Below, piece after piece: positions 28,293-37,385 of a stretch of DNA of 64,000 bases (its first letter is position 1; each line of letters begins with the position of its first letter). Position numbers and translations under genes: made by a program. Source of the DNA: Sphingobacterium chungjuense (GTDB taxonomy: Bacteria > Bacteroidota > Bacteroidia > Sphingobacteriales > Sphingobacteriaceae); assembly GCF_011316935.1 (NCBI RefSeq), contig NZ_WLYS01000001.1, forward strand, positions 558,001 to 622,000, read 5' to 3'. Below the pieces are notes generated by a model. That model ran no database searches. It saw nothing but the letters and a program-made list of their open reading frames with translations, and was not told where the DNA came from.

Positions 28293-29156
28293 TTACGATA
28301 TCCGAGACTTCTGTTTAGTTAACATATCACCTAAACTATTTTCCCAATTCGGTATTTCGATATCAAATGTATCTTTTATTTTAGTTTTGTCCAACAATGA
28401 GTAATTAGGACGCCTCGCCGCTGTTGGAAATTCATTAGAGTGTACGGGGAGAATTCGACAGACGGATTTGCTTAAATCCCGAATCATCGATGCAAATTCA
28501 TACCAAGAACACTTACCTTCGTTGGAATAGTGATATATACCTGGCTTCCATACGTCTGCAATCGCTATTTTGATAATTACTTGTGCAAGATCACGTGCAT
28601 AAGTGGGGGAACCAATTTGGTCGCTCACAACAGATATTTCATCTCTTTCGTCCATCAATTTAAGCATAGTCTTAACGAAGTTACTTCCATAAATAGAATA
28701 TACCCAAGAAGTTCGGACAATGATAGAGGAGGGATTATATTTCTGCATAGCCTTTTCCCCATCAAATTTAGTCTTCCCATATACATTTATCGGATCTACC
28801 TCAGCTTCTTCGGAAAGAGGTAGGGTAGACGATCCATCAAACACGTAATCTGTAGAAATAGCAATGAGTTTGACATTATTCTCCGCACAAAATTTTGCAA
28901 TCTGGGCACTCGCTAAGTGATTTACTATATTAGCATTCTCTTGATCAGACTCTGCTCGATCTACAGCTGTATACGCTGCGGCATGAATAATAAGCTCCGG
29001 ATTATATTTTTGCAATACTTCTGGAATCTGTGAAAGATCGCTGAGGGGTAACAACGCTCTGTCTAAAAAAACTACACTAACCTTATTGTCGTTTGTTAGT
29101 ATTTCGGATAACTCTGAACCCAATTGTCCATTGGCCCCGGTTATGACTATCTTCAT
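28293..29156 (-). CDS. rmlD: dTDP-4-dehydrorhamnose reductase
   Basis: This 287-aa SDR protein performs the last step of dTDP-L-rhamnose synthesis, NAD(P)H-dependent reduction of the 4-keto group. The coenzyme loop is GANGQLGSEL (7-16). HAAAYTAVDRAE (about 57-68), STDYVFDG (about 100-107), YGKTKFDGE with the Tyr/Lys pair, and VRTSWVYS are all family hallmarks. It lies 12 bp after rmlC and 12 bp before rmlA, so the three are one translational block. Confidence 0.97.
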   Translation of the reverse strand: MKIVITGANGQLGSELSEILTNDNKVSVVFLDRALLPLSDLSQIPEVLQKYNPELIIHAAAYTAVDRAESDQENANIVNHLASAQIAKFCAENNVKLIAISTDYVFDGSSTLPLSEEAEVDPINVYGKTKFDGEKAMQKYNPSSIIVRTSWVYSIYGSNFVKTMLKLMDERDEISVVSDQIGSPTYARDLAQVIIKIAIADVWKPGIYHYSNEGKCSWYEFASMIRDLSKSVCRILPVHSNEFPTAARRPNYSLLDKTKIKDTFDIEIPNWENSLGDMLTKQKSRIS

Positions 29157-29168
29157 TTTAATGATTTT

Positions 29169-29720
29169 TTATTCTCCTTTATAGAGGTCCTTAAAGGTGG
29201 GTAATAGGAGGTCTTTTTCAGAAACAATTATTCTATCCGACGACATCTGCCAATCGATACACAACGTTGAGTCATCAAATCTAATTCCCCATTCCGAATC
29301 TTTATGGTAGTAGTTATCACATTTATAGAAAAAGGTTGCTGAGTCACTTAAAACTGCAAAACCATGTAAAAAGCCGCGTGGCACAAACAATTGTTTTCCA
29401 TTTTCCGAAGAAAGTTCGACCGCAATATGTTCGCCGAAAGTTGCAGAATTTTCTCTCATATCCACCGCCACATCCAATACCGTACCTTCCAACACACGAA
29501 CGAGTTTAGCCTGTGCGTGGTCGTCTTTTTGAGCATGTAATCCTCGAACGACACCTTTCTTGCTAAAGGATTGATTGTCCTGCACAAAGCAGGTATCGGA
29601 TTTTGTCAATTCTTGAAACGTCCTTACATTGAAACTTTCAAAAAAAAAGCCACGCTCATCTTCGAATTTTTTCGCTTCTAAGATATAGCAACCTGACAAC
29701 TTTGTCCCAATTATTTTCAT
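29169..29720 (-). CDS. rmlC: dTDP-4-dehydrorhamnose 3,5-epimerase
   Basis: This 183-aa cupin epimerises C3 and C5 of dTDP-4-keto-6-deoxyglucose. Family marks: FEDERGFFFESFN (21-33), VQDNQSFSKKGVVRGLHAQ (46-64) with the catalytic His in GLHAQ, ALV-like RVLEGTVLDVAVDMR (74-88), FVPRGFLHGFAVLS and YKCDNYY with the catalytic Tyr. In most RmlC proteins the motif is RGLHYQ; here it is RGLHAQ, a small variation. It follows an outer-membrane protein gene by 40 bp. Confidence 0.96.
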   Translation of the reverse strand: MKIIGTKLSGCYILEAKKFEDERGFFFESFNVRTFQELTKSDTCFVQDNQSFSKKGVVRGLHAQKDDHAQAKLVRVLEGTVLDVAVDMRENSATFGEHIAVELSSENGKQLFVPRGFLHGFAVLSDSATFFYKCDNYYHKDSEWGIRFDDSTLCIDWQMSSDRIIVSEKDLLLPTFKDLYKGE

Positions 29721-29760
29721 ATAAATATTTTCAACTTGTTTACAATGGTAAAGGGAATGA

Positions 29761-30534
29761 TTAGAAACGGTATCCTAATGATAGCCACATTCTTAGCCCT
29801 GCCCAAGCCCCTCTGGTATTCAATAGTACTTCATCCGGTCTAGCATCCACATCAACGTCAACTAATGGTGTGTTAAATTCATTGGGTTTATTTTCCAAGA
29901 CACTTATACCAACGTGATCCAATGGATTTCCCCCGATTCTTGTCCCAGTTATTAAACCTTTGTTAAGGCCAAAGCTAGGAGCAAAAATCTGCCAATCAAG
30001 ATATACTGCCTGCCCGAATCGCCACTGCCTACCTACAGATGCTCCAGCGGTCAACGTATTGATTCCACCATCAAACATAAAATCGGAAGAATTAGCCGCA
30101 GCCCCCCCAACGTAATCTATCCGACCATTATATCCAAAACGAGCATATTGCAAAAACATACCTACATAAAATCCCCGCAACCCACTTACAATACTGAAGT
30201 AACGGCGCAATTCAGGCGTAACAGACAAATGATACAGCTTCGTTTGATGCATCTTGATATCTTGATCTGAGTAATAGCCTTCAATATCTTCTCGAAATGG
30301 GAACGAATTTTGGGGGCGAAGACCAAAAGCGATTGATACAGACCACTGATCACTCCAAGTTGTCTCATAACCGACATTATAACTACGTACACCCAGCGGT
30401 AATAGGTTAACTTTTAACACCTGCGTTTTAAATAGACGGTCTTGTCCGTATACATCAGGAACAGTGGAGAAAGCAAATAAAATTATCATCAGCTGATGAC
30501 ATGGTTTACTAAAGAATCTGCTAAGTATAGACAT
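29761..30534 (-). CDS. Outer-membrane beta-barrel protein (DUF3575-like)
   Basis: This 257-aa protein has a signal peptide (cleavage near DVYGQ, about residue 31), then KVNLLPLGVRSYNVGYE (about 41-57), which resembles the start of DUF3575-type barrels of Bacteroidota, alternating beta-strand pattern and a C-terminal LSLGYRF. No enzymatic motif is seen. It sits between a glycosyltransferase and rmlC in system 2, just as another barrel protein (17.0-17.8 kb) sits in system 1; the two are not obviously similar in sequence. A role in polymer passage or surface attachment is an inference only. Confidence 0.65.
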   Translation of the reverse strand: MSILSRFFSKPCHQLMIILFAFSTVPDVYGQDRLFKTQVLKVNLLPLGVRSYNVGYETTWSDQWSVSIAFGLRPQNSFPFREDIEGYYSDQDIKMHQTKLYHLSVTPELRRYFSIVSGLRGFYVGMFLQYARFGYNGRIDYVGGAAANSSDFMFDGGINTLTAGASVGRQWRFGQAVYLDWQIFAPSFGLNKGLITGTRIGGNPLDHVGISVLENKPNEFNTPLVDVDVDARPDEVLLNTRGAWAGLRMWLSLGYRF

Positions 30535-30590
30535 TCAGGTATTTTGTCAAAAAAGGGAAAAACAAATATATCTAAATTTTGCGGGAACTA

Positions 30591-31775
30591 CTATATTTCG
30601 TCAATAGTAATGTCGCTTTGGTTTTCTTTTCCCGTAAAATATTTCAACTGTTGTTCAACAAATGCCCTACGGTCTAGTGAAGGGCGTTGTATCACAATAT
30701 TTTTCTTGATAGACTGCTGTAGTTCGGTATTATGTATAAAGCCGTCAATGTCAGCAGCTATTTTTTCAGGTGTAGGGTTTGACCCGGAGATCAACCCATT
30801 TCTCTCATGTACTATCAAGTCGTGACAGCCACGAGAATCCGATGTTAAGACTGGTACTCCCATAGCTAAAGCTTCAATAATACATACAGGCATACCTTCC
30901 TTTTCACTCGGAAAAACAAAAAGATCCGTTATACTCAAATATTTCTCTACCTCGCTGGAGAATCCAATATTATGTACATTAGGGTGCGTCGCCATCCAAC
31001 TGGTTTCTTCATCATTTAAGCCAGTGGGGTGCGCATTGTCCTGCCCTCCGATCAATATCAAATGGAGGTCTAAATCACCTGATCTATCAATCAATTCTTT
31101 AAATGCCCTCAAGACTTTATAGAAACCTTTAAAAAATACAAACCTACCTGTAAAGCAAAGGACAAAAGAAGACTCTTTAATTTCTAACTGCTGGCGCATC
31201 TTTAATCTATCAACCGCCGTAAATTTATCTGGATCGAAACGTATAAGATCGCATCCGAGCCCCTTGGTGGGTAACTGATAAATAATATTATTTGGAAAAT
31301 CCTGATTCAACAGCTGGTAATCTGATTTATTTAATACCCATGCCTCGTCTATTCTTCTTAAGCTCCGAGACTCGACATACTTATAAATAATACGCTTTAA
31401 AAGTCCTTCCACGACTGGGTATCCTAATCCATGGAATGTACCAACAGTTCTATAGGGTAATCTCTTATGAAATGTTGTCGTAAATATACCTGTAGTAAAG
31501 TGAATAGAAACAATGTCTGGTTGAAAAATGGCTACCTTTTGATGTATAATTCTACTTACTCTCCAGTGCTTAAAAGGATTAAAACCTCGCGGCAAGTCTA
31601 CAAATGTAAAATGTATGCCTTCAGCCGCATAGTCATAATGATCGGCAACCTTGATTACCCGATCAGGTGAACATATTACATGAACTTCGTGCGAGTTTCG
31701 GGACAGTTCTACAGCCACATCGCCTAAAAAGTTGTTGAAACTACCATAATCCGTAATGATGAACTGTATCTTCAT
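30591..31775 (-). CDS. Glycosyltransferase family 4
   Basis: This 394-aa GT-B transferase has an N-terminal acceptor domain with FITDYGSFNNFLGDVAVELS (5-24) and GTFHGLGYPVVEGLL, and a C-terminal donor domain with CFTGRFVFFKGFYKVLRAF and the E-x7-E motif in SEKEGMPVCIIEALAMG. Start and length resemble WbpH/CapM-type enzymes such as N,N'-diacetylbacillosaminyl 1-phosphate-extending transferases (PglA-like), but this is not enough for a substrate call. It is a system 2 gene, 47 bp downstream of the beta-helix protein. Confidence 0.9.
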   Translation of the reverse strand: MKIQFIITDYGSFNNFLGDVAVELSRNSHEVHVICSPDRVIKVADHYDYAAEGIHFTFVDLPRGFNPFKHWRVSRIIHQKVAIFQPDIVSIHFTTGIFTTTFHKRLPYRTVGTFHGLGYPVVEGLLKRIIYKYVESRSLRRIDEAWVLNKSDYQLLNQDFPNNIIYQLPTKGLGCDLIRFDPDKFTAVDRLKMRQQLEIKESSFVLCFTGRFVFFKGFYKVLRAFKELIDRSGDLDLHLILIGGQDNAHPTGLNDEETSWMATHPNVHNIGFSSEVEKYLSITDLFVFPSEKEGMPVCIIEALAMGVPVLTSDSRGCHDLIVHERNGLISGSNPTPEKIAADIDGFIHNTELQQSIKKNIVIQRPSLDRRAFVEQQLKYFTGKENQSDITIDEI

Positions 31776-31822
31776 TTAATTGTGTTCGTGAATGAATCGC
31801 TTCTTACGTTTAGGCAAAGCAT

Positions 31823-33049
31823 CTAACCAAATAGTGCCTTAACCAAATCTTCAATAAAGGTACCTAGAGAATTTCCCTTTTTGGTTCTTGATTGGTTATC
31901 CATTTTACCAAAATCGTCCCCTAAGTTTGCCCTTGTTTGAAAAGTACAATTTTCAAATCTAGACGCACGACTCGGTCTCGAATAGGTGTTAAATTTAAAT
32001 TGGGAAGATCTATACGTTACGTTCATTTCATTCTCTCGCCAAAAGGCGTCTGAACGGATCTCACTATTGTTTACAACCGCTTTATTGTTATTAGCAAATC
32101 CAGTTACAACGCCTTTAGCGCCTCCGAAAAAAGCATCTACATTATCGATAAATTTAGAATTCTCTATACTAATATCGCGAGCTTCAAAACCGTAGACAAA
32201 CACACCGCAACCAAACCTGTTAAACTCCGTGTTTTTTACATCAAGAGCAGTTTTACTTGCTTCCATGTGGATAGATCTATGATAACCGATAAGTATACAA
32301 TTGCTAACAGATAAGTTTAATAAATTCTTTTGATTGTACTCTGTAACGATGGCCGAACGAGATAGGTTTTGTGCGAATCCACCTTGAAATGGAGTCGCGC
32401 TGTATCCTTCTAGATGACAATTTTCTATTACCGCCTGTGAATCACCACGCGCGAAGCCTAAGTATATAGCATCTCCGAACGAATCATAGTCGTTACTCGT
32501 ATACCATTTCCCACCTACTTCTTTAAAGTCTAAATTACGTGCTGAAAACTGACCAAATACATTAACACGCACACCAGCTCCGTAAATCTTCCTCATCGAT
32601 ACATTGCTAATGGAGACTGAGAATATACGTTCCGTGAACAGGGGGATAGCTAATCGCAATTTATTGTAATCGCGTACAGCAAATTGCGTAGGGTTCTCTG
32701 CACCTTCAATATGTAAGTTCGTTATACTCACCGACCCTGTAGAATTATAATCCTTTGAAGAGATATGAAAAAGATAAGACTCTCGATTGCCTGTATTTGC
32801 CACAAAGTTTATTTTGGCACCATTTCCTTCAATAGAAAACTGCTGACCTGGTTTTAGCTGAATTGGTTTAATCTCCTTATCAATATGATAGGTCCTATTA
32901 CGATCTAGTACAATCGTCTTATTTTCTGACAACGCTTTTGCTATAAGTCCATTCAGTTCTTTACTATCATTACCCTGAGCAGCGTTAAGAATAAAGGCTG
33001 AACCCAACGAAAACAATAGTGCTAAGCATAAAATCAATTTCTTCTTCAT
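31823..33049 (-). CDS. Secreted right-handed beta-helix protein
   Basis: This 408-aa protein has a signal peptide (cleavage near ILNAAQ, residue 25) and a repeating Asn/Ser/Ile pattern from about 50 to 370 (for example ISNVSM, IENCHLEG, VSNCILIG, VKNTEFNRFG, IENSKFIDN, FENCTF), the ladder of a parallel beta-helix as in pectate lyases, GH28 and alginate C5-epimerases. No clear catalytic triad can be assigned by eye. In a polymer locus such a protein may be a periplasmic epimerase, lyase or acting editor of polymer 2, comparable to AlgG/AlgL by analogy. It sits 2 bp downstream of the polymerase-like gene. Confidence 0.75.
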   Translation of the reverse strand: MKKKLILCLALLFSLGSAFILNAAQGNDSKELNGLIAKALSENKTIVLDRNRTYHIDKEIKPIQLKPGQQFSIEGNGAKINFVANTGNRESYLFHISSKDYNSTGSVSITNLHIEGAENPTQFAVRDYNKLRLAIPLFTERIFSVSISNVSMRKIYGAGVRVNVFGQFSARNLDFKEVGGKWYTSNDYDSFGDAIYLGFARGDSQAVIENCHLEGYSATPFQGGFAQNLSRSAIVTEYNQKNLLNLSVSNCILIGYHRSIHMEASKTALDVKNTEFNRFGCGVFVYGFEARDISIENSKFIDNVDAFFGGAKGVVTGFANNNKAVVNNSEIRSDAFWRENEMNVTYRSSQFKFNTYSRPSRASRFENCTFQTRANLGDDFGKMDNQSRTKKGNSLGTFIEDLVKALFG

Positions 33050-33051
33050 AT

Positions 33052-34155
33052 TTATATATTTAGTTTCAAGTCTTTACCAACTTTTACTTTATTTGTTACA
33101 CTTACAAGATCAAACAGGTAGAATAGTAGTAATAAAAACAATAGATAGAAATTAGCTCTATACCGAATACCAGATCCTGGATTAAGATAACCAAAAGGGT
33201 AATGAACAAATAAGATGCCTATTATTATTATGAAAAGGGTAAAAAACAGATATGGATTAAAATAGCCAAATTTAACGAAACGCAATACCCTTCGATAACA
33301 TAGAAAAAGGAAAAGTGTCACTAAGAAAAAGCTCTCTAAACCAGCAATCAATTGGGCAGGTTTAGCCAACATCTCGCTGATTGTAGGCCCCCAGAAAGCG
33401 ATAAACATGCCATAAGGAGCTACTTTAAAAAAACCATATGGTTCTAGCCACGCATCTGCTGAGCGCGTACTTTGAGCGAGATCTGGGTCATCGTATGTAA
33501 AATGGATGTACATGCCTCGCGCTAGAAGATCTATTGTATCTCGTAAAAAAAAGATGGCAAAAACATTACAAAAAACGACAAAAGCGCCGAAAGTAAAGCC
33601 CCCAACAGAACCCAACTTAAGCCAACCTGTTAAACGCAGATAAACTAATACTTGTAAAATAAATAGAAAGTATTGGGGTTTGAATAGCATGCCCAAATAC
33701 AGCGCAACAAAGTAAATCGCGTGTAATCGGAAGTTCCCATTTAAAAATCGAACGATCATCACCGCGATCACACCAGAAAAGAAGCAGCCGACCGCTTCTT
33801 TAGAATGCACACTCGTCCAAACTGCAAAATTGGGCAAACTTAAAAGAATAAATAACAAGATGGGGTATCTATATAGAAATAGTCGCTCTACGGCATAATA
33901 GATCCCGTACAAGGAAAGCAACATCGAGGGAATACTCGCTAAAACATCCAGAAAGAAAACTTTCTTAAATATTCCTCCGAAAAACACCATCATAGCGGTC
34001 GAAGAGTATAGTACATTAGGCCCCAGTACGATGCCACTATTTAGATAAGTAGATGTATCGCCTAAAGAAGTAATTCTTCCGTAGACAAAGAAAGCAAAAA
34101 ACAAATAAAAAATTTTGACGCCGAAATAGGCGACCCAGAATTTTCTAAATTTCAT
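33052..34155 (-). CDS. Polysaccharide polymerase-like membrane protein (Wzy candidate, system 2)
   Basis: This 367-aa protein has about 9-10 hydrophobic spans with short loops and no signal peptide. HSKEAVGCFFSGVIAVMIV (about 117-135), a charged turn between spans, resembles a motif seen in several EpsG/Wzy-like proteins. It is the only polymerase-like membrane protein within system 2, among glycosyltransferases, so the Wzy role is the best guess. Confidence is limited by the poor conservation of this class. It overlaps the upstream glycosyltransferase by 11 bp. Confidence 0.65.
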   Translation of the reverse strand: MKFRKFWVAYFGVKIFYLFFAFFVYGRITSLGDTSTYLNSGIVLGPNVLYSSTAMMVFFGGIFKKVFFLDVLASIPSMLLSLYGIYYAVERLFLYRYPILLFILLSLPNFAVWTSVHSKEAVGCFFSGVIAVMIVRFLNGNFRLHAIYFVALYLGMLFKPQYFLFILQVLVYLRLTGWLKLGSVGGFTFGAFVVFCNVFAIFFLRDTIDLLARGMYIHFTYDDPDLAQSTRSADAWLEPYGFFKVAPYGMFIAFWGPTISEMLAKPAQLIAGLESFFLVTLFLFLCYRRVLRFVKFGYFNPYLFFTLFIIIIGILFVHYPFGYLNPGSGIRYRANFYLLFLLLLFYLFDLVSVTNKVKVGKDLKLNI

Positions 34156-35257
34156 TCTTATATAATTTCAACCAAATCTGTATAATTTGATCAATAGAGA
34201 ATTGTTGAAGTACATGCTCTCTTCCTTCAGAATCACGTATCTGCCCACGTTTATAATAGGATAGCATTCCTTCTGACAAGCGATCAGCATTCTTAGGAGG
34301 CACTAAAATTCCATTACGCCCTATAACCTCCTTTACACCCCCACAGTCCGTGGCTACCACAGGCAAGCTACTTGATAGCGCTTCTGCCACAACCAGACCA
34401 AAGCCCTCAAAAGCTGATGAAAGTAGAAACGTATCAGCCATACTCATCAGATCCGCTACGTCTGACCTTCTTCCTAAGAACTGAACATGCGTCGAAATAT
34501 CATAATACATTACTAAAGATTGCAAAGACTCCAATTCAAGTCCTTCCCCTACGATCAGGAGCTTTGCAGCACCTCCTGAATCTAAAAATTTTTTGAACCC
34601 CTCAAGCATGTTTGGGTAATCCTTTTGCGCATGCAAGCGACCGACTGCTAAAAAGATAAATGTAGACGCTGGTATTGATAAGCTTATACGCATACGATCT
34701 CTAACAATCGGACTGTATAAAAACCGTTTGGTATCAATAGCATTTGGGACAAACCTGGATTTGTCGGCGGAAAAATATCCCGCGCGAAGGTATTCTTCTA
34801 AAGCTTCGACACTCACATTGGTATCTATGTCAGAAAGATGATCTGTGAGTTTATAAAGTCCCATTATAAATGGACCTCCTTCTGAGATATTATGAGCCGT
34901 ACACACCAATTTTTGCACCCTAGTGGTCAACCTCAATAATCTAGTAAATAAATTGGCGTGGATCATGTGCGCATGTACAACAAGCGGCGATTGGGACACC
35001 AGGATATTCCTCAATTTACGCCATCCTATGAACAAAGATAGTATACCCCTGATATTAAGATCCACCACCTTCACACCAGCTTCTAAAAAAGATGACTTTA
35101 AAACGCCATCAGGTCGCATGACCGCGACTGTTATTTGATAACCAATATTTACCAGTGTTTTTGAAAGCAAAAGCAATTGCATTTCGGCACCCCCCATACG
35201 TAGCCCCGTAATGACGAATACAATATTTTTCTTATCTAAACTAATATCTTCCGCCAT
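34145..35257 (-). CDS. Glycosyltransferase family 4
   Basis: This 370-aa GT-B enzyme has the acceptor-side loop TGLRMGGAEMQLLLL (17-31), HAHMIHANLF, the donor-domain segment VGRLHAQKDYPNMLEGFKKF and the E-x7-E motif in SAFEGFGLVVAEALSSSLPVV. These are all standard GT4 signatures. It overlaps the upstream transferase gene by 22 bp and the downstream polymerase-like gene by 11 bp, an indication of tight translational coupling in system 2. Sugar specificity is unknown. Confidence 0.92.
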   Translation of the reverse strand: MAEDISLDKKNIVFVITGLRMGGAEMQLLLLSKTLVNIGYQITVAVMRPDGVLKSSFLEAGVKVVDLNIRGILSLFIGWRKLRNILVSQSPLVVHAHMIHANLFTRLLRLTTRVQKLVCTAHNISEGGPFIMGLYKLTDHLSDIDTNVSVEALEEYLRAGYFSADKSRFVPNAIDTKRFLYSPIVRDRMRISLSIPASTFIFLAVGRLHAQKDYPNMLEGFKKFLDSGGAAKLLIVGEGLELESLQSLVMYYDISTHVQFLGRRSDVADLMSMADTFLLSSAFEGFGLVVAEALSSSLPVVATDCGGVKEVIGRNGILVPPKNADRLSEGMLSYYKRGQIRDSEGREHVLQQFSIDQIIQIWLKLYKNEI

Positions 35258-36315
35258 TGTTGGAGAACCTTATCTATACTAAAATTTTCACTCTTCTTTA
35301 ACGCCTGCATTCCCATGGCAGGAAGAAGTTGCTCTTCGGAGATTAATCGTTCCATATTTGTACGTAAATCTACAATGTTACCATCTTCTGCTAAAAAACC
35401 ATTTAAACCATGCTCCACAATTTCCGATGGCCCGGTAAGGCAATCAAAACTTAAAATTGGCAAACCATAGCTTAAACTTTCAAGTAATACCATCGGTAAT
35501 CCCTCAAAGCGTGAGCTCATCACCAGAAAAGAAGCCCGACAATAGTACTCGGATATGGAAGACGTATTAGGAATAAGCTGAATCTGCTCGCCTACGCCAG
35601 CACGGTCTATTTGACTTCGTAACAACTGCTCATCCTCTCCGCTACCAATTATCAATAGGCGCCAAGATGGATATTTACGTAGTAATGGCGTGGCAGATTC
35701 TATTAAAAGATCAAATCCTTTTTGGTACGTAAGCCTACCAACAGCAATCATTGTTTTATTCTCAGTTCGATCTATAAAACTTTTTTGAACCTTATCAAAT
35801 GGAATAGGATTGGAAACTACACTAATTTTTGACGGACTCACACTTCCCTGTTGTACCCATAGATCACGATCTCGGTTAGTTAATACGACAATATGATTTG
35901 CCATAATTGCTGCGAGACTTCTCGCATAACTCCTTGTCTTTCGCCCAAGATCAATGGAATAATTAAAATGCTCCCATACGATCGTTTTACAAGATGATAA
36001 TGCTAATGCCGGTAAACCAATTAATGCCACCATACTCTCCACAATGATCAGGTGAGTAATGGCGTGTCTTTTAACATATCTTCTCACCTTTAAGTAAACA
36101 GCCATTTTTTGAAATAATCGTGCTTGACTACCCTCTACCAATTGCGACCCAACGATATTTTCTACTAGCGCGAAACTAGGAGACCCATCTCCCCAGATAC
36201 TCAATAAGTGAACATCAAAGCCTTGCTTTGATAATCCATTAGCAATACTTGCAGAAACGCGTTCGGTTCCTCCTGTGTGAGACCAATTATGTATTAAAAA
36301 GCAAATTTTGGACAT
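35236..36315 (-). CDS. Glycosyltransferase family 4
   Basis: This 359-aa GT-B protein has the N-terminal HNWSHTGGTERVSASIANGL (9-28), a donor-domain VGRLTYQKGFDLLIES and E-x7-E in SRFEGLPMVLLESLSYGLPIL, followed by GPSEIVEHGLNGFL. This resembles amylovoran- and GalNAc-transferase-like GT4 enzymes (AmsD/PglJ type), but the sugar cannot be assigned. Its start lies 8 bp from the stop of the family 2 transferase, and its end overlaps the next gene by 22 bp. Confidence 0.92.
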   Translation of the reverse strand: MSKICFLIHNWSHTGGTERVSASIANGLSKQGFDVHLLSIWGDGSPSFALVENIVGSQLVEGSQARLFQKMAVYLKVRRYVKRHAITHLIIVESMVALIGLPALALSSCKTIVWEHFNYSIDLGRKTRSYARSLAAIMANHIVVLTNRDRDLWVQQGSVSPSKISVVSNPIPFDKVQKSFIDRTENKTMIAVGRLTYQKGFDLLIESATPLLRKYPSWRLLIIGSGEDEQLLRSQIDRAGVGEQIQLIPNTSSISEYYCRASFLVMSSRFEGLPMVLLESLSYGLPILSFDCLTGPSEIVEHGLNGFLAEDGNIVDLRTNMERLISEEQLLPAMGMQALKKSENFSIDKVLQQWRKILV

Positions 36316-36323
36316 GCGGTTTT

Positions 36324-37385
36324 TTATTTTTTGTTATCTACAATGCCGAAAAAAAAGTCATTGAAAACTTTTTGATTACTTAAAAAACTGCGACAGTAAC
36401 CTGCAACAATACCCCGCTTTAGAGTATACTTTTTTTCCAACACAAAAAACAAATTATAGCTTCTCAATTTTTCTTTAAAAATAAAAACCAAATGCTTGTA
36501 TTGAATGGCTGACAATGTTTTAATGTCGTGAAGCGCTCGAAAAAAAGAGATTACCTGTATTAACAAATGCTGATTGACCTCTTCAGGGGTGATGTCATCT
36601 TTCAAATATTGATCTCGTCGTTGATAAAAGAAATCCATCATAACGATATAGTCGTTTACCATACGTTCACTAGCTGTTCGCATGATTGAATCTCCTCGAA
36701 TTAAATAATTCAAAAACTTTTTCTTCGAGCTAATTACACGATTCAGATGTTGGGCCGAAGCAAAACAAAATATGTGGTCTTCAAAGTTAACTCCCGGCTC
36801 AAAAATATTTGGACTAAATTTTTCTAAAAAACTCCTACTGTATACTTTATCGATGGCGGAGGTGCTTATGTTTTTGTAATTCAAAAGTTGCTTCAAGATC
36901 TCACTACCTTCAAATACTTTATAGTCTTCTTCAAACTGCAAATCAACAAAAGAGCGCGACACGAAGCCTTGCCCTTCGTACATATAGGATCTCGCAAAAT
37001 TTATATAGTCTACATCCGGGTTAGCAATAAGCATTTCGTTTAAGGAGTGTAAGGTATCGCCTTCAATGGTGTCGTCGCTGTCTAGAAACAGAATATATTG
37101 GCCAGAAGATCTCTCAAACCCATTGTTTCTTGCTACACTTAGTCCTTTATTCTCCTGTTCAATGAGTATGAAGTTTGATGGAGATGTCTCAAAAAACGTT
37201 TTTAAAAGGATTCCACTGTTGTCGGTAGCGCCGTCGTTTACAATAATCGCTTCGAAATTTCTATAGGATTGCTTTTTTATAGAGTTCAAGCAACTAATAA
37301 TATATTTCTCTACGTTATAGACTGGTACAACAATTGAAAAAAAAACCTCTTCTTTTTCAGAAATTGCTTGGCTATTGTTTAGCAT
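36324..37385 (-). CDS. Glycosyltransferase family 2
   Basis: This 353-aa GT-A transferase carries SIVVPVYNVEKYIISCLNS (17-35), IIVNDGATDNSG (48-59), the donor-binding LFLDSDDTIEGDTL (about 99-112) and, in the C-terminal half, an NFEDHIF segment, typical of EpsJ-like enzymes. It overlaps the start region of the downstream system 2 genes closely: its first 14 bp overlap the 3' end of the GH16 gene. Substrate is unknown. Confidence 0.9.
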   Translation of the reverse strand: MLNNSQAISEKEEVFFSIVVPVYNVEKYIISCLNSIKKQSYRNFEAIIVNDGATDNSGILLKTFFETSPSNFILIEQENKGLSVARNNGFERSSGQYILFLDSDDTIEGDTLHSLNEMLIANPDVDYINFARSYMYEGQGFVSRSFVDLQFEEDYKVFEGSEILKQLLNYKNISTSAIDKVYSRSFLEKFSPNIFEPGVNFEDHIFCFASAQHLNRVISSKKKFLNYLIRGDSIMRTASERMVNDYIVMMDFFYQRRDQYLKDDITPEEVNQHLLIQVISFFRALHDIKTLSAIQYKHLVFIFKEKLRSYNLFFVLEKKYTLKRGIVAGYCRSFLSNQKVFNDFFFGIVDNKK

